From: Anaerotruncus rubiinfantis
GTDB lineage: Bacteria > Bacillota > Clostridia > Oscillospirales > Ruminococcaceae
Direction: 5' to 3'
Length of the DNA stretch: 64,000 nucleotides
NCBI RefSeq assembly: GCF_900078395.1
Contig: NZ_FKLA01000009.1
Span: 347,305 to 411,304, forward strand
Both the position numbers and the translations under genes were made by a program. Below the pieces are notes generated by a model. It saw only the letters and a program-made list of their open reading frames with translations. It did not search any database and was not told the DNA's origin. Of this stretch, positions 49,075 to 58,157 are shown one piece after another (positions within the stretch are counted from its first letter, which is position 1; each line of letters begins with the position of its first letter).

Positions 49075-50091
49075 ATGAAATACCTGAAAATTGACGAGCC
49101 GTTCAAGGCCCAGATGCGGGAGGGGGAAATCCCTGTTCCGGGGGAGGGCGAAGCGCTCCTGAGGCTCCTTTACGGCGGGATCTGCGGCAGCGATCTGGGG
49201 ACTTATCGCGGAACGATGGCATATTCCTCCTATCCACGCGTTCCGGGCCATGAGTTTTCCGCCGAGATCGTGGAGGTCGCGGAAAATGCTTATGGGCTAA
49301 AAAAAGGCATGACCGTCACCGCGAACCCCTACTTCAACTGCGGCCATTGCTATTCCTGCCAGCGCGGGCTGGTCAACTGCTGCACCGACAACCAGACGAT
49401 GGGCGTGCAGCGGGAAGGCGCTTTCGCCGAATACATTACCATGCCCGTTGAGCGCATCTATGATGGCAAGGGGCTGCCCGCGAAAACCCTGACCCTGATC
49501 GAGCCTTTCTGCATCAGCTATCATGGCATCAAGCGCGCCCGGGTGCGCCCAGGCAAGAAGGTGCTGGTGGTCGGTGCGGGTACGATTGGCGTACTGGCCG
49601 CGCTTTCCGCGAAGCTGTTCGGCGGTGAGGTTTATATCTGCGATGTGGCGCCGAAAAAGCTGGAATTCGCAAAAACTTTCGGTGTCGACGGAGTCATCCT
49701 GAACGATGGCCCGGACGCGCTGGCCAAAGCGGTCGAGGAAATCACCGGCGCAAACGGCTTTGATGTGACCGTCGAGGCGGTCGGGCTGCCGGCGACCTTC
49801 CAGAACTGCATTGACGCGGCCGCGTTCGGCGGACAGGTCGTGGTGATCGGCATTGGCAAAAAGCCGCTGGAATTCCAATTTTCGCTTATCCAGAAAAAGG
49901 AACTCAACCTTTACGGTTCCCGCAACGCGGTCAAAGAGGACTTTATGGAGCTCATCGATATCGTAAAATCCGGTCGGGTTGACCTTGACCGGATCGTGAC
50001 CAATTGCTATCCGTTCGCGGACGCGGTGAAAGCATTTGAAGATTTCGACAAGCATGGGGATTCGATGCTCAAGGTCATTCTGGAATTCTAA
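49075..50091 (+). CDS. zinc-dependent alcohol dehydrogenase (sorbitol dehydrogenase-like), second copy
   Basis: The 338-residue MDR protein has zinc sites LYGGICGSDLGTYRG and VPGHEFSAEIVE, and structural Cys in NCGHCYSCQRGLVNCC. The nucleotide motif is VVGAGTIGVLAALSAKLFGG. It is only moderately similar to the enzyme at 43439, so the two probably act on different steps or substrates of the same pathway. Confidence 0.88.
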   Translation: MKYLKIDEPFKAQMREGEIPVPGEGEALLRLLYGGICGSDLGTYRGTMAYSSYPRVPGHEFSAEIVEVAENAYGLKKGMTVTANPYFNCGHCYSCQRGLVNCCTDNQTMGVQREGAFAEYITMPVERIYDGKGLPAKTLTLIEPFCISYHGIKRARVRPGKKVLVVGAGTIGVLAALSAKLFGGEVYICDVAPKKLEFAKTFGVDGVILNDGPDALAKAVEEITGANGFDVTVEAVGLPATFQNCIDAAAFGGQVVVIGIGKKPLEFQFSLIQKKELNLYGSRNAVKEDFMELIDIVKSGRVDLDRIVTNCYPFADAVKAFEDFDKHGDSMLKVILEF

Positions 50092-50106
50092 TCCACGTTT
50101 TCTTTG

Positions 50107-50149
50107 GGGGCCGGGGACCCGCCGGTCTGGCGGGTCCCCGGCCCCTTTT
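50107..50149 (+). terminator. intrinsic terminator or attenuator before uxaA
   Basis: A perfect 17-bp G-C stem (50107-50123 with 50129-50145), loop GGTCT, then TTTT. The uxaA-type gene behind it must depend on read-through or its own promoter. Confidence 0.8.
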
Positions 50150-50224
50150 CCGCATCATACACAGTATCAGCCAAAGCTTGCATTGTAAAAACAATCATGA
50201 AAGGATTTCTCGGAGGAGGCGGAC

Positions 50225-51727
50225 ATGGACGAACAGAAAGGGCTTTTGCTCATTTCGGACGAGGACAGCGTGGCGGTCGCGCTTGGGGAACTGAAGGCCG
50301 GGGAAAGCCACATGGTGGCGGGAAAGACGCTCCTGCTGCGGGACGACATCCCCTTTGGCCACAAGGCTGCGGTACGCCGCATCGCGGCTGGGGAAAACGT
50401 CTTCAAATACGGACATGTGATCGGGCATGCCGCCGTGGATATTCCCGAGGGTGCGCATGTTCACACGCACAATCTCAAAACCAATCTGGAAGGGGTTGTC
50501 GACTACAGCTACCGTCCGGACGGGGCGGCGCCTGCGAAATTTGGCCCCCGCCTGGAGGCGGCCTTCCAGGGGTATCCGCGCAAGGACGGCCGTGCCGGCG
50601 TGCGCAACGAGGTGTGGATCATCCCGACGGTTGGGTGCGTCAACCGTACCGCGAAGATTCTGGAAAAGCGGGCGCGGGAATCGTTCGGAGACCGTGTGGA
50701 GGGGATCTACGCTTTTCCACACAACATGGGGTGCAGCCAGCTTGGAGAGGACCATCTGCGCACGCAACGCCTTCTCAAGGGGCTTGTCAGCCATCCAAAC
50801 GCGGGTGCCGTGCTGGTCCTGAGCCTGGGATGTGAAAACAACAATCTGGACGAATTTATTCCTGCGCTGGGGGATTACGACCCCGAACGGGTCAAATTCC
50901 TGGTTGCCCAGGAGGCGGAGGATGAATATGCCGCTGGCATGGAGCTGCTCGACCAACTTACTCGGTACGCAGCGCAGGCAAAGCGCGAACCGATCCCGGT
51001 GGAAAAGCTGGTGGTCGGCTTCAAATGCGGCGGTTCGGACGCGTTTTCCGGCATTACGGCGAACGGCCTGTGCGGCAGAGTGAACGACCTCATCGTCCGC
51101 CACGGCGGCAGCACCATCCTGACCGAGGTGCCGGAGATGTTCGGCGCGGAAACGCTGCTCATGGAGCGCGCAGCCAGCCGGGAGGCGTTTGATGAGACTG
51201 TTGGACTGATCAACGGCTTCAAGGGTTATTTTACCCGCCACCATCAAACCATCTACGAGAACCCGTCGCCCGGAAATAAAAAAGGGGGGATCTCAACCCT
51301 GGAAGAAAAATCCCTCGGCTGCATTCAGAAAGGCGGCCGGGCGCCGGTGGTGGGTGTGCTCGATTACGGACAGCCGGTTCAAAAAAATGGCCTTAACCTG
51401 CTGACCGGGCCGGGCAACGACGCCGTTTCCTGCACCAATCTGGTGACAAGCGGCGCACAGTTGCTGCTCTTCACGACCGGACGCGGCAATCCGTTTGGCT
51501 CCCCGGTGCCGACCATTAAAATCGCGTCCAACAGCCGCCTATATGCACGTAAACAGCACTGGATTGATTTCAATGCCGGGCAGGTTCTGGAAGGGGTTTC
51601 GTTCGACACAGCCGCGCGGCAGCTTTTTGATTTCCTTCTGGAAGTTGCGTCCGGGGCCCGCACCACTAAAAATGAGGACTTTGAATACAAGGATATTTCC
51701 CTTTTCCGCGACGGCGTGATTCTCTGA
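50225..51727 (+). CDS. uxaA: UxaA-family altronate/galactarate-type dehydratase
   Basis: The 500-residue protein has an N-terminal SAF domain (ALGELKAGESHMVAGKT, VFKYGHVIGHAAVDIPEGAH, VHTHNL) and a large GD_AH catalytic domain. The latter has GRAGVRNEVWIIPTVGCVN, HNMGCSQLGEDH, LSLGCENNNLDEF, GFKCGGSDAFSGITANG and CTNLVTSGAQLLLFTTGRG. It dehydrates altronate or a related aldonate to 2-keto-3-deoxygluconate with an iron or manganese centre. Both usual domains are present in one chain. Confidence 0.92.
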   Translation: MDEQKGLLLISDEDSVAVALGELKAGESHMVAGKTLLLRDDIPFGHKAAVRRIAAGENVFKYGHVIGHAAVDIPEGAHVHTHNLKTNLEGVVDYSYRPDGAAPAKFGPRLEAAFQGYPRKDGRAGVRNEVWIIPTVGCVNRTAKILEKRARESFGDRVEGIYAFPHNMGCSQLGEDHLRTQRLLKGLVSHPNAGAVLVLSLGCENNNLDEFIPALGDYDPERVKFLVAQEAEDEYAAGMELLDQLTRYAAQAKREPIPVEKLVVGFKCGGSDAFSGITANGLCGRVNDLIVRHGGSTILTEVPEMFGAETLLMERAASREAFDETVGLINGFKGYFTRHHQTIYENPSPGNKKGGISTLEEKSLGCIQKGGRAPVVGVLDYGQPVQKNGLNLLTGPGNDAVSCTNLVTSGAQLLLFTTGRGNPFGSPVPTIKIASNSRLYARKQHWIDFNAGQVLEGVSFDTAARQLFDFLLEVASGARTTKNEDFEYKDISLFRDGVIL

Positions 51728-51730
51728 TGA

Positions 51731-51773
51731 AAAAGCAGGGGCCTGCGTAAGACTACACAGGCCCCTGCTTTTT
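51731..51773. terminator. bidirectional terminator between uxaA and rpiR
   Basis: AAAAGCAGGGGCCTG pairs with CAGGCCCCTGCTTTT, with T-runs on both strands, between convergent genes. Confidence 0.9.
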
Positions 51774-51777
51774 ATTT

Positions 51778-52680
51778 TCAGTATTTCACACGGGCTTTTT
51801 TCACCGTCTGCACAGAGGTGGCGTAACGGGTCATCTCCGCGAGCTTTGCATTTTTGCGCACCCGCTCCAGCACCGCTGTATCGCTGCGCGCAAGACAGCC
51901 CGCCTGTAGAATCTGGATGGTGATGAGCTGACAGGAAGTGACCGTCAGCATATCCAGGACATTGGGATTGCCGTATGTGCTGGCGCGCAGCACATAATCC
52001 GTATATTTCTGCGCAAGGGACTGTTCCTCTCCAGTGATAAGGATGGTTGTGGCGCCTGCGCCTTTGGCCAGCTTTAAGGCATCCACAATCGCTTTTACAT
52101 ATCCGCAGTTGGTGATCGCGAGTACCACGTCGCCGCTGTTCAGCATCGAAACGGTGCGCAGCATGAGCAGCTCTTCCGACAACGGGAAACTCGGGATATC
52201 CAGGTTCATGAAGGTGTTGGCCGCGGCCACTGCGATGCCTGCCGAGGTGCCGATGCCGCAGACCATCAGACGCTTGGCGCTGCGTATGACATTGATGGCC
52301 GCCTCCAGCTGAGCGTCGTCGATGCTCTGGTCGCATTTCTGAATGCTGACACTGGCAAAATCACAGATGTTTTTTTTGAGCTGTGCGGCGGACATGTCTC
52401 CATCCAGCGCAATATTGCCCACCGTGGGCAGAAAGCCCACCTGGCGGGTCATCAGCTTGAATTCCGCGTAGCCCGAGTAACCAAGCTCCTGGCAGAAACG
52501 CACCACCGAGGCCACGCTGACCTGAGCGTTCTGCGCAAGCTGTTTGACGCTGTCGTTGAGCGCTTCGTCCACGTTGCGTTCCAGCAGGTAGTCGGCAAGT
52601 TTCTGCTCGGTGCCGCGCAGCTTATTATAATGCAGATGAATCCGGGCGATGTATTCGGGGGTTTGAGCTGAGCCGTCCAT
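51778..52680 (-). CDS. RpiR/MurR-family transcriptional regulator
   Basis: The 300-residue protein has an N-terminal HTH_6 (LRGTEQKLADYLLERNVDEA, QNAQVSVASVVRFCQELGYS) and a C-terminal SIS domain (RLMVCGIGTSAGIAVAAANT, then GDVVLAITNCGYVKAIVDAL) that binds a phosphosugar-type effector. A TGWAAC-type palindrome lies in its promoter region and recurs twice in front of the tct operon, pointing to auto- and tct regulation. Confidence 0.9.
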   Translation of the reverse strand: MDGSAQTPEYIARIHLHYNKLRGTEQKLADYLLERNVDEALNDSVKQLAQNAQVSVASVVRFCQELGYSGYAEFKLMTRQVGFLPTVGNIALDGDMSAAQLKKNICDFASVSIQKCDQSIDDAQLEAAINVIRSAKRLMVCGIGTSAGIAVAAANTFMNLDIPSFPLSEELLMLRTVSMLNSGDVVLAITNCGYVKAIVDALKLAKGAGATTILITGEEQSLAQKYTDYVLRASTYGNPNVLDMLTVTSCQLITIQILQAGCLARSDTAVLERVRKNAKLAEMTRYATSVQTVKKARVKY

Positions 52681-52813
52681 GGGCAGACTCTCCTTTTTGA
52701 TGCGGCGCGCGGTATGGCGCGCCTTTTTCCATGACGTGAAGGGCCGTTTGCGGCATGCGCAAACGGTATGTGCCGTCTGATCTGCGCCTATTATAGCACA
52801 ATCTTGTTTTTTT

Positions 52814-52827
52814 TGAAACTAGTTACA
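52814..52827. promoter_or_regulatory. candidate RpiR operator at its own promoter
   Basis: TGAAACTAGTTACA. Related sites TGTAACTATTTACA (56853) and TTGAACTAATTACA (56758) lie upstream of the rraA-tct operon. Confidence 0.6.
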
Positions 52828-52834
52828 CAAAAAT

Positions 52835-52860
52835 GGGCCTGCCGTTTCAAAGGCAGGCCC
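52835..52860 (-). terminator. terminator of the tct operon
   Basis: GGGCCTGCC pairs with GGCAGGCCC, followed on the minus strand by ATTTTTGTG. It ends tctC. Confidence 0.75.
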
Positions 52861-52873
52861 AGGCCGGAAACCT

Positions 52874-53908
52874 TCAGTCCAGCATGTCGTAAATCGCGCC
52901 GATTGCCGCGTTCTGCTGCTCTACCCAGGCGGAGAAATCCGTTTCCTCCATGGGGGCCAGATTCACGCCCGCCGTGGTGGCGGTTTCAAGCAGTTCCGGA
53001 TCTGCCATTGCTGCGGCCAGCGCCTTGTTCATCAGAGCCTTGGCGCTTTCATCCATGCCTTTGGCGGCGATGAAGCCGCGGCTGGACGAGCAGGACAGGT
53101 CATATCCGAGGTCGCCGGTGCACTGCAGATCGGGCAGAAAATCGCTGCGCTGGGTATCGACAACGCCTAACCCGGTGACAGCACCGCTTGCAATAGGCTC
53201 GCCGACCTCGCTGACGTTACAGACGAGCACGTCGACCTGGCCGCCTTGGATGGCCGCCATGCCACCGGCGGTGTTTTCAAAATGCACATGCTGGAAGGTG
53301 ACGCCGGAGGCTTTCTCAAGCTGAGCCACACAGACGGCGTCATCGGTGCGCGCGCCGGCATCCGCTATGGTCACGGTGTTGTTCTTGGCGTATTCGAGCA
53401 GGCTCTCGAGATCACTGAAGCGGTCCTCGCCCGGCGCGGCCACGATGGCGTTGATGTCGGAGGTGAACATTTCAAGAAAGTCAAAGTTGGTATTGTTGAG
53501 CCCGGTGGTGTTAGCCGGATCAAGGTAACCGGTGATCATGTTGGGGAAGTTCGCGTAGGAGATATACGAACCGTCCTTGGGCGCTTCGTTATAAAGATAG
53601 CTCCAGCCAACCCAGCAGGCGCTGCCGCCCATATTGATGACTTCAACGGGAACCCCCAGATGCTTCTCCAGATAAGGGGCCATCATCCGGCAGTTCTGAT
53701 CCATTGCGCCGCCAGCATCGGACGGGCAGATCAGGGTGACTTTTTTGGCTGGGTAAGCGTCGGATGGATCGGCGGCGCTGTCCGCCGTGGAGGCTGCCGG
53801 TGGGGTTGACGCCGCGGGCGCGGCGGAGGATGATGCGCCGCCGGAACAGGCGGTCAGGGAGATGGCCAGCACTGCCACGCTCAGCGCGGCCGCAAGGATC
53901 TTTTTCAT
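52874..53908 (-). CDS. tctC: tripartite tricarboxylate transporter binding lipoprotein TctC (Bug family)
   Basis: The 344-residue protein has a lipobox (SVAVLAISLTACSGG), a Ser/Ala/Pro linker and YPAKKVTLICPSDAGGAMDQ, the Bug-family first strand. The later segments are LGVPVEVINMGGSACWVGWS, NTVTIADAGARTDD and GMAAIQGGQVDVLVCNVSE. It captures a di- or tricarboxylate outside the cell for TctAB. Confidence 0.9.
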   Translation of the reverse strand: MKKILAAALSVAVLAISLTACSGGASSSAAPAASTPPAASTADSAADPSDAYPAKKVTLICPSDAGGAMDQNCRMMAPYLEKHLGVPVEVINMGGSACWVGWSYLYNEAPKDGSYISYANFPNMITGYLDPANTTGLNNTNFDFLEMFTSDINAIVAAPGEDRFSDLESLLEYAKNNTVTIADAGARTDDAVCVAQLEKASGVTFQHVHFENTAGGMAAIQGGQVDVLVCNVSEVGEPIASGAVTGLGVVDTQRSDFLPDLQCTGDLGYDLSCSSSRGFIAAKGMDESAKALMNKALAAAMADPELLETATTAGVNLAPMEETDFSAWVEQQNAAIGAIYDMLD

Positions 53909-53933
53909 AATGTTACCTCCTAGTATTGTTTAT

Positions 53934-55475
53934 TTAAACGCTTTGTTCAGCCTGCCGTTCCTTTTTTGTCCGATTTCTTTTCTGAAGCAGCGGGGAAAGG
54001 AACGTAAACAGGATGAGAATTACAAAGAACACGCAAATTGGACGGGTGAAATAGTAAACGAGGATATTCCCCTTGCACATCTGGATCGATGTGAGCATGC
54101 TACGTTCCGCCATGGGCCCCAGGATGAGGGCCAGCACGGTGGGGGCCGCGGGGAAATCGAACTTTTTCATCAGATAGCCGACAATGCCGAAAAATAGCAT
54201 GACATAGACATCAAAAATATTGTTGCGGATGGCATACGAGCCGATGACCGACAAGGCGGTGATGACCGGGATGAGGATGCCGTTTGGCAGCGCCGCGAAA
54301 CGCACTGCGTAACGGGAAAGCAGCCAGCCGAAGATCCCCATCAGCAGGTTAGCGGCCAAAAAGCCCAACAGGATGGAGTAGGTCATGTCCGCATACTTGC
54401 CGAACAGATTCGTGCCGGAGGAAAAACCTTGTACGGTCAGCGCGCCGAGAAATACCGCCGCTGCGCCGCTGCCGGGGATACCCAGCGTCAAAGCCGGGAT
54501 GAGCGCGCCGCCGCAGACAGCATTGTTGCCCGCTTCACTTCCCGCGATTCCCTCGAGGCTGCCCTTGCCAAACAGTGCCTTTTCCTTGGAGGCGTTCTTG
54601 GCGCTGTTGTAGCCGACCCAGGAGCCAATGTCCCCGCCCGCACCGGGCAGGATGCCGACGCCAATGCCCACGATAGAAGCGCGCAGGATGGCGGGTAGAA
54701 GCTGCTTGAGCATCTTCCAGGTCGGCCAGAAGCGGCCTTTCATTTTGGAGACTTCCGCAATCTGTGCTTTCACAGAGTCGAGCTGCTGCTTGTGTGTTTC
54801 CCGGTCCTTGCCGCGCGGACGGCTTTCGGACAGGGTGAGCACCTGGGACAGAGAAAACAAGCCGATCATGGCGGGCACCAGCTGGATGCCGCCGGAAAGG
54901 TTTAGATTACCGAAGCTGTAGCGGGCATAGGGGAAGATGTTCATGCCGACCATGCCCACGATAAGGCCGAATCCCGCGGACACAAGCCCTTTGAGCAGGT
55001 TTTTTCCGGACAGGCCGCCCACGATGGTGAGGCCGAAGATCGCGATGAGGAAATATTCCGGCGAACTGAACATGAGCGCCACCTTGACCAGCTGCGGGGC
55101 AATCAGGAGCAATGCGAGCACGCTGAGGACGCCGCCGATCACCGAGGCGGTGGTGGATACACCAAGGGCCTGCAGGCCCTTCCCCTGTTTGGTGAGCTCA
55201 TAGCCGTCGATGGCGGTTGCCGCCGAAGCGGGTGTGCCCGGCGTGTGGATGAGGATTGCAGAGAAGCTGCCGCCGTAAACGGCCGAGCAGTAGATTGCGG
55301 CCAGCATGACCATGGACGGGACGGTGTCCATGCTGTAAGTAATGGGGATAAGCAGCGACATGCCCATGGTGGCGCTCAGGCCGGGCAGCGCACCGATCAC
55401 AAGGCCGCCGAAGGTGCCCACGACGAGGGCTAGGATCGTTTGCAGGCTGAACAATTCAGCGAGAATTGTTTGCAT
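53934..55475 (-). CDS. tctA: tripartite tricarboxylate transporter large permease TctA
   Basis: The 513-residue protein has about 11-12 helices and the TctA motif TFGGLVIGALPGLSATMGMS near the N-terminus. It also has VYGGSFSAILIHTPGTPASA, ILPGAGGDIGSWVGYNSAKN and ALTLGIPGSGAAAVFLGAL. It is the main transport subunit. Confidence 0.95.
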   Translation of the reverse strand: MQTILAELFSLQTILALVVGTFGGLVIGALPGLSATMGMSLLIPITYSMDTVPSMVMLAAIYCSAVYGGSFSAILIHTPGTPASAATAIDGYELTKQGKGLQALGVSTTASVIGGVLSVLALLLIAPQLVKVALMFSSPEYFLIAIFGLTIVGGLSGKNLLKGLVSAGFGLIVGMVGMNIFPYARYSFGNLNLSGGIQLVPAMIGLFSLSQVLTLSESRPRGKDRETHKQQLDSVKAQIAEVSKMKGRFWPTWKMLKQLLPAILRASIVGIGVGILPGAGGDIGSWVGYNSAKNASKEKALFGKGSLEGIAGSEAGNNAVCGGALIPALTLGIPGSGAAAVFLGALTVQGFSSGTNLFGKYADMTYSILLGFLAANLLMGIFGWLLSRYAVRFAALPNGILIPVITALSVIGSYAIRNNIFDVYVMLFFGIVGYLMKKFDFPAAPTVLALILGPMAERSMLTSIQMCKGNILVYYFTRPICVFFVILILFTFLSPLLQKRNRTKKERQAEQSV

Positions 55476-55488
55476 ATACGCGCCCTCC

Positions 55489-55947
55489 TTAAATCAAAAT
55501 GCCCTGCGGCATGTGAATGCCCAGCTGTATGGTGAACAGCCAGAACAGAAACGCAAGCAGGATGACTGTGACTAGAGCGATGGTTTTGACCGAACGGATG
55601 CCCATGTGCAGCATGGAGGCTACCACGATCACAAGTGTTGTTACATAAAAACCGACATACTTGAAGCCGAGCGCGTAAACCACCACCAAGAGCAGCAGAA
55701 TCAGAGGGCTCTGCATTTCTCCAAAATCGACGGCAGGTGTTTCCGGCGGCAGACCCTTTCTGTGACGGCGTACGGCGCCTACCATCAGGCCAGCGCCGCA
55801 GGCGAACAGGAACGCCGACGCCATACGGGGAAAAATCGGCGCATGGTCGGGCATGGGCAGACTCAGCAGAAAGGCCGCGAGTGCAAAGGCCATGATCACA
55901 CCAGCTACACACAGGCTTTGACGGTAAGCTTTCTTGTCTTGATCCAT
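55489..55947 (-). CDS. tctB: tripartite tricarboxylate transporter small subunit TctB
   Basis: The 152-residue protein has four helices (LCVAGVIMAFALAAFLLSLP, FARM-like APIFPRMASAFLFACGAGLM, LILLLLVVVYALGFKYVGFY, TIALVTVILLAFLFWLFTIQ). TctB is poorly conserved, so the call rests on topology, size and its place between rraA and tctA. Confidence 0.82.
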   Translation of the reverse strand: MDQDKKAYRQSLCVAGVIMAFALAAFLLSLPMPDHAPIFPRMASAFLFACGAGLMVGAVRRHRKGLPPETPAVDFGEMQSPLILLLLVVVYALGFKYVGFYVTTLVIVVASMLHMGIRSVKTIALVTVILLAFLFWLFTIQLGIHMPQGILI

Positions 55948-55977
55948 CGTGCTACTCCCTTCTCAGTACCGGATGAT

Positions 55978-56670
55978 TTAAACCGGGTCCGGTTCTTCCC
56001 GCAGGCCCAGCGCCGTGTAGGCGGCGCGGAACGTGTCGTTGAACGTGGACAGTTCAGGCTCGCTGAGCACCCGTTTGAGCATGTTGTCCTCGTGAGCCTC
56101 CCGTGCCATGGCCGCCTCATAGACCTGGGGGACCTGTTCGCGCGGCACGCAGACGACAGCGTCGTTGTCGGCAAAGATGAGGTCGCCGGGGTTGACCTGC
56201 ACACCGCCGATGACGATTGGGACGTTGATCTGCCCGCCTGTGAGCTTGGTGCTCCTCTTGATGCTGATGCCGCGGGACCAGACCGGGAAACCAACCTCTT
56301 TCATCATGACGGTATCGCGTACGCAGCCATCGATAATGAGCGCCTGTGCGCCGAATTTTTTGGCAGTGGTGCTCATGATGCCGCCGAACATGCCGCCGGA
56401 CTCCTGGAAACCGTCGCAGGCGATGACCAGGATATCACCGGGTTTGATCATGGTGATAGCTTTGTGGATAATGAGGTTGTCTCCGGCGCGGGCACGGACG
56501 GTGAGCGCGGTGCCAACGGCGCGCAGCCCCGGCCATACCGGCCGAAAGTCATGATTGAGCGCGCCGCTGACCTCCATGCACTCGTTGATGGAGGCGCTTT
56601 CCTCAATCACGGCATACTTTTCGAGCCACGCGGGGCTGACTTTTTCATAGGTTTTTACCACATCGTACAT
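55978..56670 (-). CDS. RraA-like aldolase/decarboxylase (HMG aldolase family)
   Basis: The 230-residue protein has RPVWPGLRAVGTALTVRARA, DGFQESGGMFGGIMSTTAKK, GAQALIIDGCVRDTVMMKEV and FPVWSRGISIKRSTKL. The GG-x-G and D-G-x-x-R-D motifs are those of class II 4-hydroxy-4-methyl-2-oxoglutarate aldolase and oxaloacetate decarboxylase, which belong to the RraA fold. As first gene of the tct operon it probably splits the imported carboxylate. Confidence 0.88.
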   Translation of the reverse strand: MYDVVKTYEKVSPAWLEKYAVIEESASINECMEVSGALNHDFRPVWPGLRAVGTALTVRARAGDNLIIHKAITMIKPGDILVIACDGFQESGGMFGGIMSTTAKKFGAQALIIDGCVRDTVMMKEVGFPVWSRGISIKRSTKLTGGQINVPIVIGGVQVNPGDLIFADNDAVVCVPREQVPQVYEAAMAREAHEDNMLKRVLSEPELSTFNDTFRAAYTALGLREEPDPV

Positions 56671-56757
56671 TGTCTGTTCCTCCTGTTAATTGCGCTGTGT
56701 CCGGCCGGTGACACAGAAGCATGGTTTGTAATTTTTTTCTTACAATTTTATAAATTA

Positions 56758-56771
56758 TTGAACTAATTACA
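56758..56771. promoter_or_regulatory. candidate RpiR operator 1 of the rraA-tct operon
   Basis: TTGAACTAATTACA, about 90 bp upstream of the rraA start, in AT-rich promoter DNA. Confidence 0.5.
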
Positions 56772-56852
56772 TGATAATTCGTTAAGGATAGAAAGTCAAT
56801 CCACAGGATGAACAACTTTTTGTAATTATTTTAATGCAAAATAATAAATATA

Positions 56853-56866
56853 TGTAACTATTTACA
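56853..56866. promoter_or_regulatory. candidate RpiR operator 2 of the rraA-tct operon
   Basis: TGTAACTATTTACA, a near-palindrome, spaced 95 bp from operator 1. That distance would permit looping. The whole gap 56680-56990 otherwise holds only AT-rich promoter sequence and no supported gene. Confidence 0.5.
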
Positions 56867-56992
56867 AAAAGAAAAACCGAAAATCTGTTGTCCGTTACAA
56901 CTTTATACGACGGAGCAGGAGTAAACCAGCACGATAAAAAACGGCCGCAGCCGTCCATGCCGCGCTGGATATTTCGCAAAGCTGTGCAAATA

Positions 56993-57043
56993 AAAATCAG
57001 GGAGTCGTCCTCCGCGTCATGCAGAGGACGACTCCCTGATTTT
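56993..57043 (-). terminator. strong terminator of the third TRAP/D-amino-acid operon
   Basis: A perfect 20-bp stem (56993-57012 with 57024-57043) with a U-rich tail on the minus strand, 24 bp beyond the stop of the PLP-enzyme gene. Confidence 0.9.
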
Positions 57044-57067
57044 GTGTATGCGGGATTTTGAAAGTTA

Positions 57068-58153
57068 TCAGCGATTTTTGCCGCGTGCGTCAATGGGAAG
57101 CACAAACGGCTCCCTGCCCGATTGGATACAGATTGCGCTGTCGGTCAGGTTGACGACCGGACAGATGTGGTTCGGGATGATGTGGAGGACTTCCCCCACC
57201 TGAAGCTCCAGCCCGTCCGGCAGATCAAGGAAGCCATGTTCTTCGCTGAGCCGGGGGATTTCGATGCCGGGATACTCGACCACATAGCCATAACCCGGAC
57301 GGTCGCACAGATCGCTCGAGAGCGTTTTACTGCCTGCGTCGATGATCGCCTTGCCTTTTTCGGGCAGGGTCACGACGGTCGCTGCCACGGTGGCCGCGCA
57401 GGCGGACACCGGCACCGTCCCCAGGGACACATGGGTCATGTCGTTGAAGATACAGGTGCCCGCGCGGGATTCGGTGATCCCGGCGAGACATTCCGGATAG
57501 CGCGAGGAGACGGAGGAACCGCTTGAGAGGACAGATGCCTCGAGCCCGCAGGCGAGCAGAATCTCCCGCGCCTTCAAAAGGTCGCCAGCTTCAATTTTCG
57601 CATCGGCGCGGCGGTCTGCCTCATTGGCCATGTGGGAGGAATTCCCGCAGAAGCTCGCCGCCCCCACCACCTGAATTCCTTTGATCCGGGCGGCCGCCCG
57701 CGCAAACGCTTCAAACCTTGCGAGCGGCACGCCGCCGCGTCCGAAACGTCCGTCCACTTCAAGCAGGACCTGTGCTTCGCGCCCCTCCGCAGCAAAAGCG
57801 GCGCCGAGCGCTTCTGCTGCGGAAAGGTCGTTCACCAGGGTGCGCAGCCGTTTTACCTGCCTGGAAAGGGCCAGGTACCGCGTGAGTTTTGCCTGCCCAA
57901 TAAGCGGATAGGCCAGATAAATGTCGTCAAAACCGGCGTTCGCCATGATTTCGGCCTCGCCGATTTTTGCGCAGGTGATCCCTTTGGCGCCGCATTCCTG
58001 CTGCTTTTTAGCCAGCAGGACGCTTTTATGGGTTTTGATATGCGGCCGCCAAGCGATATGATACCGTGCGAGCGATTCCGCCATCGTCCTGCAATTTTGT
58101 TCCACAATATCAAGGTCGATCACGACCCGTGGGGTATCCATGAGATCCAGCAT
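57068..58153 (-). CDS. PLP-dependent D-amino-acid enzyme (D-threonine aldolase / D-serine dehydratase-like fold III)
   Basis: The 361-residue protein begins MLDLMDTPRVVIDLDIVEQN, with RPHIKTHKSVLLAKKQQ holding the PLP Lys (fold-type III signature). It has VLLEVDGRFGRGGVPL, SSGSSVSSRYPECLAG and late metal ligands in LQVGEVLHIIPNHICPVVNL (His and Cys as in DSD1/D-threonine aldolases). It would cleave or dehydrate a D-3-hydroxy amino acid. RidA in the same operon fits an enzyme that releases a reactive imine, as dehydratases do. Confidence 0.85.
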   Translation of the reverse strand: MLDLMDTPRVVIDLDIVEQNCRTMAESLARYHIAWRPHIKTHKSVLLAKKQQECGAKGITCAKIGEAEIMANAGFDDIYLAYPLIGQAKLTRYLALSRQVKRLRTLVNDLSAAEALGAAFAAEGREAQVLLEVDGRFGRGGVPLARFEAFARAAARIKGIQVVGAASFCGNSSHMANEADRRADAKIEAGDLLKAREILLACGLEASVLSSGSSVSSRYPECLAGITESRAGTCIFNDMTHVSLGTVPVSACAATVAATVVTLPEKGKAIIDAGSKTLSSDLCDRPGYGYVVEYPGIEIPRLSEEHGFLDLPDGLELQVGEVLHIIPNHICPVVNLTDSAICIQSGREPFVLPIDARGKNR

Positions 58154-58157
58154 ACGG

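Noticed and set aside
56782..57105. 107-codon ORF on the minus strand between rraA and the PLP-enzyme gene
   Set aside because: It overlaps the strong terminator and the RpiR-type operators and has no recognisable domain.
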